A stretch of DNA of 64,000 nt from Piezodorus guildinii (lineage: Eukaryota > Arthropoda > Insecta > Hemiptera > Pentatomidae): the NCBI GenBank assembly GCA_023052935.1, contig CM041297.1, positions 108,429,563-108,493,562 on the forward strand. Reading direction: 5' to 3'. This document shows, piece after piece, positions 57,635 through 64,000 of this stretch. The position numbers and the translations under genes were made by a program. Under the pieces are notes generated by a model that worked only from the letters and a program-made list of their open reading frames with translations, was not told the origin of the DNA and ran no database searches. Position 1 is the stretch's first letter, and every line of letters starts with the position of its first letter.

Positions 57635-58017
57635 CAGTTTATTTGTTTGTTATTTTAAAATAATGTATAAGTAACAGAAAATGTTATTTTCCCATGATAA
57701 GAAATCTTGATTAAAATCTATACTTTAAAAAAATATAGAAATAACTAAGGTTCCTATCCTTCATCCTTTATTAGGTATATTACTATTTTTTATTTCAAAT
57801 AAATCATTTAAAACACAATTTAAAGGTTTGATTTAGTTTCCATGGGAATGCTGTTTATACCTTTTTCATAATTTTTGCAGGCAGAATTTATAATATTTTT
57901 AATAGAATTCATAATTTTTTCAATAAATCTTATTCTTTAACCCATTTTATATAGTTAGTTTTATGAGGTTTTGTTATAAAAAATCTAAATATTTTTATTA
58001 AATCTTGTTGTTGTTCA
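57635..58017. other. AT-rich DNA, nothing recognised
   Basis: Whether this still belongs to the duplicated unit cannot be seen, because copy 2 ends at the window edge. Confidence 0.45.
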
Positions 58018-58245
58018 TTTATTTAAAGTTACTTTATGTTACTGCGGCTAATCCGACGGTGCTATAGCGGGAGTCCTAAAGTTTGCCTATCCATGTCTAG
58101 TAAGGATAAGGATCTTCAAACATTTTCTTGAAATCGCAGGCTTCGAAACCCATTTTACGTCCCCTCCGAAGGACGGCATAAACGAAGATTTTTTACGCCC
58201 TCAAAATAATTCTAGGGCCATCTGCAATTTTATTTTGTAACCACT
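58018..58245 (-). mobile_element. S1 SINE copy, head truncated
   Basis: Collinear with 37574-37800: TTACTTTATGTTACTGCGGC, AAGTTTGCCTATCCATG, ACGTCCCCTCCGAAGGACGG, then TAATTCTAGGGCCATCTGC. It breaks off just before the B box. Confidence 0.65.
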
Positions 58246-59989
58246 CAAGGTAGCCAAAAAAAAATTACCTCATTTTCTCGTAGTAATGAAGAAAAGCAAC
58301 GTTCCATATATTGGACGTCGAAAAGTCGTCCCCAGCTTCAGATGAAAAACGTTATTGAAGCTATTATACCTAATTGCCAATATTTTATCCTGTATACAAA
58401 GGATTGTTTTTATTACAGGCATAGATACCAGTCCGTATCTAATTTTGCCTTTGTATCGATGGAATGTGCGTATGAGTCATCACCCCTCCCATATTGTTAC
58501 GAGATTTTTGGTAATATCATGGTTTCAGTTTATTGGTAAAAACGTGGCTACAATCTAAATTAGATAACATAAAAACGAAAAAAAAATAATAATGGTATAA
58601 GTGTGAAGCAATGAACCCCTGAGTTGAAGCAATGAAAAAGGAAATTTCTATAGTTCGAAGGAATATTAAGATTCTTTATTATATTTTTATGAAAAAAATA
58701 GCCCTATAGGTATATGTTTTTTTTAATAAATTAATACCGTGAACTCATTTTCTACGTGCCCGTTTGTGTTAATGCTCCAGGTCTATAGTGGAGAGGCTTC
58801 ATAATTTAACATAACGTCATGTTCACAAATGTTTCCTTTCTATATTATTAGGTTTTTTAAAAAAATATTTGATTCGTCCTCATATCTTGTTATTTTCAGG
58901 AGTTATTTTTAGAAGAATAACTATATATAAGTAGTATTTATATATTACCAATGAGGATTATTTTTAACGTTTTTTTTTTTTTTTTAATAGCGGTTTTTGT
59001 TATGTATGTATCGTTGATAGGCTCTATTATATTAATAACATTGTTTTTCATATCTCTGAGAGACTTTGTTATTTTATTTTTAAAATTGATTAGAGGTTTT
59101 AAGAAGTATGTATCTACACTTGTGTATAACTTCGATGTAAAAGTTTATTAATATAGTAATAAAATTATCATTATCAAATGTGTGATCGTGATGTAATAAA
59201 AAAAATCAGAATAAATTTTGTTATATCTTAATTACTTAGGCTGATATTTTTATTTTATTTTAATAATCGATCATTAAGAATAAATTTTAATTTCGTTCGT
59301 TATATCCCTTGGTGTTGATTTATTTAGTCAGTAAAATTACCCAATATAATTTTGAGGAATGGCTCATACTACAGCTTCTATGAAATGAATCATATCACTG
59401 TGTGTATGGGCAGAAATGACTTATGTACATTAAATGTAAAAAGTAAAACAATTACTATATTCTGAAAACATCCATTTCTGTTTAAAAGCTTCATTTCGCT
59501 AAAAATATATTTTTAAGGCTCATATTTAGTCTTCAAGTCGGGACTATTGGATCGTTATGACTATGTTTGAAATTCTATCGACTATAAAATGTATGTTTTT
59601 TTGTTTTGTTTTTTTTCTTTATTATCTACGTTTAATTTATTTCAAAACAAGCTTGTTAACGGAAATTCTTTTTACTCCTAACTAGAGATTTCCTGAAGGC
59701 CATTTCTATCAAGAGGAGTTAAACTCCTGTAATTTGACGTAATTTGCCAATGAGTGGTCTTATACCACGTTCTGTTAATTAAAATTAAAGCGTTCGTCAT
59801 CCTAGTCCGATGCTTTTAGTTAAGTTTTACGACATGTCTATTAAAATTTACTAGAAGAATTATTAAATGAATTGGTTTAAGAAGAGTTAAAATTACTTGT
59901 TAGTTCTTAATGTGATCTATTATGTTTTTTATGTTGTTATTATTTTTTTTTTAAACAGATGTATTATTATTTCAAAAACATATGTATCT
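58246..59989. other. AT-rich DNA without supported genes
   Basis: Short frames at 58342-58558 and 58951-59151 (a Leu/Ile/Phe-rich one) have no motif or context. Nothing else is recognised. Confidence 0.4.
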
Positions 59990-60168
59990 TTTTTTTTTAT
60001 TTTATCTCCACTATATTCCAAGAAAAAACAAAACAAAAAAAAACTGTTGATTTATCTTTATTAAACTATGTATATAACTTAAAAAAATGTATTGTGAATA
60101 GCCATGCCAGGCTCTATTTGTAAGGGGAATACCCCAAAGACAAATAAAATCTATTCTATTCTACTATC
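59990..60168 (+). mobile_element. LINE 3' end with (CTATT)n tail
   Basis: GCCAGGCTCTATTTGTAAGG, GGGAATACCCC stem, CAAATAAAATCTATTCTATT repeat. Ending in short tandem repeats is CR1/L2-like. No coding remains. Confidence 0.5.
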
Positions 60169-60580
60169 TTTTCTTCTTCTTTTTTTTTTCAATTTTATTT
60201 TTATTTTCTGTATTCATTTCTAATTGTCACTAAACTTTCATTTCATATTATAGTTTTCTTATCATAAACGCTAGATATGATTTATTCATTCCATTTTGTT
60301 TCTATTATTTTAGCTCTTCCATTTTATTTATCATTTATATTTTTTTCAAAATTACTGAAGTAGTGCTATGCCGACATGGGATCGAGTAACATTTTACATT
60401 TCAAATTAAATCTTATTAAAAAAAGTTAAATTTAACATCTGATATTTTTTCCTATAATATCAAACATTGTAATTGAAGAAAATAATATATCTGTTTTATT
60501 AATTTCCGTTTTATCACTGCAGAATAAATCCGATAAGTTTGAGATTAAAAATATATTAACTCTCCAGTTTTCTTTATTCT
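60169..60580. other. AT-rich DNA, nothing recognised
   Basis: Poly(T) and AT-rich runs only. Confidence 0.45.
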
Positions 60581-60595
60581 TGATCCTTGTTTTCA

Positions 60596-60722
60596 GTTTC
60601 ACTTACTCGACAAACGCTTCAACCTTCCAATTGACTACAATTGCTATGAGTACACAGCATACCGCATCAATCCTGAAAACAATATGTCTAATCAATTGAT
60701 CCTAATAATTTTATTTTCTAAG
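60596..60722 (+). CDS. Exon-like open frame across the duplication boundary
   Basis: Acceptor-like CCTTGTTTTCAG (ending at 60596) precedes an open frame with HLLDKRFNLPIDYNCYEYT and AYRINPENNMSNQ, ending in TAA near 60727. Bases from 60639 on belong to the duplicated unit; those before are unique. In copy 1 the upstream half is replaced by other sequence, although a frame stays open. Not recognisable as tetraspanin. It may be a real terminal exon or chance. Confidence 0.25.
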
Positions 60723-60742
60723 AGTTAAGGTATAATAATGAA

Positions 60743-61165
60743 ATGAAAAGTAATTTTATTCTGGGACGAGTAGTCCCCTAAGAATATCAACAAAAGTACA
60801 ATATAAATAATAATTGTCTGGTCGTTTAAGACTTCATTTTAACAATAAAAGACAAGTATTGTGGCAATGAATAGATATCATCTATAGCTTTTAAATATTA
60901 CATATGTTGGGAAGATTGTTACTTTAGGAGATGGAGAAATAGTTGGTGTCTAAAAGTGGATAATGATAAGGATTTACGAATGGATACAGGCAAGGAATTC
61001 CGAAATAGGGTAGCACGAATAATAAAGGATTTTTTGAAGGAAGCAGATCTGTGAGAATTTATATACAAGTTTATAGGTTGGGATCTAGTGTTTACAAGTG
61101 GTAAGCATATCAAGAATAGAAGGAGGTTTTTTTTGTATGGAAAAATCGGAAGAGACAGACACCAA
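60743..61165 (-). mobile_element. CR1-like LINE 3' end (in duplication copy 2)
   Basis: Twin of 54377-54800. One base is missing near 60919 and there is an extra T near 61132, so the surrounding open frames differ slightly in extent. Confidence 0.6.
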
Positions 61166-62029
61166 GGAGGTACTGCCGACGGAAAGAGGGATAGAGCCGA
61201 TTCAACTCGGTATACCTTCTAGAAACATGGGAGCGCCTGGGATTCCACATCTGAATCTAATGATACTGTTATATATTTTCTTTAATTTAAATATTATTTA
61301 TGAAGATCTTTTTAGTATATTATTTTTTGGACAATATGAAAGAAGGTTTTTAAATGTAACTTTAATTTTATTTTCTAGTGAACTACAATAAAGAAAGGTA
61401 CTGTTACTTAAAATGAATGTAGAAAGTAGGAAGAATTAGTTTTTCTATATATAATTCATATTACGTAAGATATAGAAAGATTATTGGAAAATGTCATAAA
61501 ACTTTAAGCTTTATTTATATCTTATCTTTCCCTTTCTCTTTCTTGTTGTGTCCAAGAATGTATATTTAATCTAAACCCTGATTTAAACGGCTTATCGAAA
61601 ATTCATTTTTTTCGATATTGTTTCTGTTAATAGATGCGGTCTCGCGTGTTGTGAATACTTCAAGGTCGATACACGTCCTTTGGGAATTAGGGTAAACAGA
61701 ATCAATTTTTTTCTGACGCTGTGTGCATTATTATTTCATTCGACGAGTGTCCCTGTTTGTTTTCGACCATATTCAATATTCAATGGTGTTTTTTAACTTG
61801 TAGGTATACAGTTACTTGAATACACTGACCGACATTCCAGATCGCTTTTTGGCCAGAGATCAGTTAAAAGGAATTTAGAAAATGAAATATACCCGATTGG
61901 CTAACCATAACTTCTAACAGGAAGGTGTTACCAACAAATAGTAAATGTTATACATTCGGGTTCATAATATGTGTAAAATTTATCATTACAAATTTGTAAT
62001 TAAAAATAGGCACACATATATAAATAAAA

Positions 62030-62305
62030 CCTGTCCCTCTACAACAAATAAAGGGTCTTTGGCTAAGTACATATAGATATTCGTACCGTTTCTAGGCTAA
62101 CGACCATGCAATGAGATGATGAGGTCATGATCACACTCAGACACCAGGTTTTTCCTCAATTTTTTTCGATACCCACTTTATAGAGGCTGGGTTTGTCCCA
62201 GGAGTCTCCATACCCTGGGGGCGCCTCCCAACTGAATTAACAGAATAAATAATATTCTGCCACAACCGTGATTCGTACTATCCATTAGACCAAGCCATAT
62301 ATCCT
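62030..62305 (-). mobile_element. S2 SINE (in duplication copy 2)
   Basis: Twin of 55664-55930, identical apart from the adjacent (TA)n. Confidence 0.65.
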
Positions 62306-63031
62306 CCCATATATATATATATATATATAATGGTCCCATAGAAAACCAGTGTATTATTATTTGGTTCATATTGCCCTCTTCGCGATATGTTGAGGTTGGT
62401 GAGTGGAGGTTGGTTTTGTCGTGGTATGAAAGTTGTTATAACTATATATTTCAAAATATAGGTATAAATATGAATCAAATCCAAAGTTAAAATGATTTTT
62501 CTGTAAACATTATATACTTACAACAAAGCTAGTTCTACGCAAAGTTAACTAATACTTATAATCCATATAATCCTTCACTTTTAGACTGATTTTGGACATA
62601 AAAGATACGTATTCACTTTAAGTTTCTAACATTATTTGTTTTCTTCGAAGTTATTGATTTCTACAATAAAAAAATTAGTTGCACAGAAATTTTATTATCA
62701 GTTGTTTTTTTTTCGATTGTAGAAGTCTCATTTCGTCAGACAGACTTAAACTACTTTCCCCGTTTCTCTGCACATGTGTTTCCCATCTCCACTTGGATGT
62801 CATGCTGACATCGCTTATTGCTAAACAACTTTCGTTCTCTTTATTCGGTAACCATCTGTTTCCATTTTTCCTTTTCTGGATTTTCCGTGACATCTTGTAG
62901 ATTTCTTTATAAATTAGATTATCGCGTTTGATTAATAGTTGTCATATATAGTTCATGTCCGTGTCAAAAATATAGAAAGTGTATAATATGTCATAATGTA
63001 AAAAAAAAACCATCTGCTTGAATCAGGCTAC

Positions 63032-63269
63032 TTATAGAAACAAGGAGGCTCCGTCAGTTTCTGTAGAACGTCTATGATTCTTATCATCTAGTTGTTCTAA
63101 AGTTTTTCTCATATGTGGTCTCATATGCATGAACATAGACATAGATTTAATGGAAACGTTAATGATGTGAAATATAGCTGTGTTTAGGCTATCTAGCTCG
63201 TCAGGGGTTCTAACATCGGCGGAAGCTTCCACGGCCTTTGTGATCGGCGACAGTTCAGTGCTATAACAG
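63032..63269 (-). CDS. Unidentified minus-strand ORF (duplication copy 2)
   Basis: Twin of 56668-56905 with the same open frame and stop. See that entry for the visible residues. Confidence 0.35.
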
Positions 63270-63817
63270 CTTCCTCATTAACACGTTGATCAAACCACCA
63301 ATGGCTGAGTCTTGCTCATAATGTCTCGCCTATCAGCTATTACATGACATTTACATGATATAGTCGAAATTGAAGCCTAACTAACGCTGCCATAGTCCCA
63401 TAGGTAATACCTATGAATCTCATACCCTGGGAAATGTTTGTTTCGAAATTTCATAGCCCCAAAAAACCTTCTATTGAGGCTCCAATATTTTTCTCCTCAT
63501 GTTATTTTTTTCGTGAAAAATTAGAACTTTCTGATGAGTTTAAATGAAAAACCAATCATGTATGAACTAAAAAATAAATATGACTTTTTCAGGATAAAAT
63601 CATATAGTTTCCAGGAAGAAATATTTTTCTATTCTACTTCTAGAAACTGATTTGAATTTTATTTTTGCAACTAGTGAACTCTGCTTCGCACGGAAACAAT
63701 TTGAATGAGGTTTCATTTATGTTTAAAAAAGCTCTGACCGAATAAAAGTTTAGGAGTCCGCGAAAAATGCAATCAGCAAGAAAATATTTTAATTTTATAA
63801 CGTCTATTCATTATTAT

Positions 63818-63960
63818 ATATCTGTGACGGTCGTGAAAAACTATATAACTCGAGTTAGATCAAAAATGGGCTAACTTCACGTATCACCCTCAGACCTTCT
63901 CCTACGTCGTGTGAATGAAAGATTTTGACGTAACCATTTATTCACGACCGCCAGAGATAT
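63818..63960. repeat. 143-bp inverted-repeat element, copy 2
   Basis: Twin of 57453-57595, copied as part of the long duplication, not an independent insertion. Confidence 0.6.
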
Positions 63961-64000
63961 AATCTTCGGCAGAATGAAAAACATATATCAAAATTGTTTC

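Larger units (their letters stand above)
60639..64000 (+). repeat. Long direct duplication, copy 2 (runs off window)
   Basis: At least 3362 bases, same orientation as 54273-57634. If the duplication is a simple tandem, the unit is ~6366 bp (54273-60638) and only its first half is visible again here. Confidence 0.9.

Noticed and set aside
60596..60722. Next tetraspanin exon (TM1-TM2)
   Set aside because: Phase would fit, but residues are polar (DKRFNLPIDYNCYEY) where a tetraspanin needs a transmembrane helix.

Overview
This is eukaryotic nuclear DNA, very AT-rich, with long introns and a high load of retrotransposons, SINEs and microsatellites. Jockey-like and CR1-like LINEs, tRNA-derived SINEs and Penelope-type hammerhead motifs point to an arthropod, most likely an insect. 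A hemipteran is my guess, but the species cannot be read from the sequence. There are no operons, CRISPR arrays or functional tRNA/rRNA genes.

Layout. 1-4.4 kb: a nearly complete Jockey-clade LINE on the minus strand (family JA), with an intact ORF1 and an ORF2 carrying only two in-frame stops; its 3' tail lies outside the window. 4.4-21 kb: AT-rich DNA with decayed 3' ends of a second Jockey-like family (JB), CR1-like LINE ends, a 5'-truncated LINE with a long poly(A) tail (19.3-20.9 kb), two SINE families (S1, S2) and a dispersed ~0.9 kb repeat (MT). 21.7-46.4 kb: plus-strand exons that join in one frame. They are an acidic first coding exon (21727-22021), a possible 36-nt microexon (25863-25898), a 111-nt exon (26565-26675) and an exon ending in a typical tetraspanin N-terminus (46254-46360). 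I infer one tetraspanin gene with large introns and an unusual acidic N-terminal extension; its remaining exons were not found. 31.8-35.6 kb, inside the longest proposed intron: two large inverted repeats (about 450 bp and 811 bp arms) and two complete hammerhead ribozyme motifs in direct orientation exactly 569 bp apart, with no ORF between them. 44.4-45.4 kb: a LINE 3' end interrupted by a 5'-truncated JA copy with a perfect 13-bp target-site duplication. 54.27-64.0 kb: a near-identical direct duplication of at least 3.36 kb, with copy starts 6366 bp apart, running off the window end.

The strongest candidates for something new are the hammerhead-bounded 569-bp unit with its competing 39-bp inverted repeat and flanking palindromes, and the acidic-extension tetraspanin gene model. 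Most of the rest is transposon debris. I could run no homology search, so family names rest on motifs, and repeat boundaries come from comparing copies within this window.
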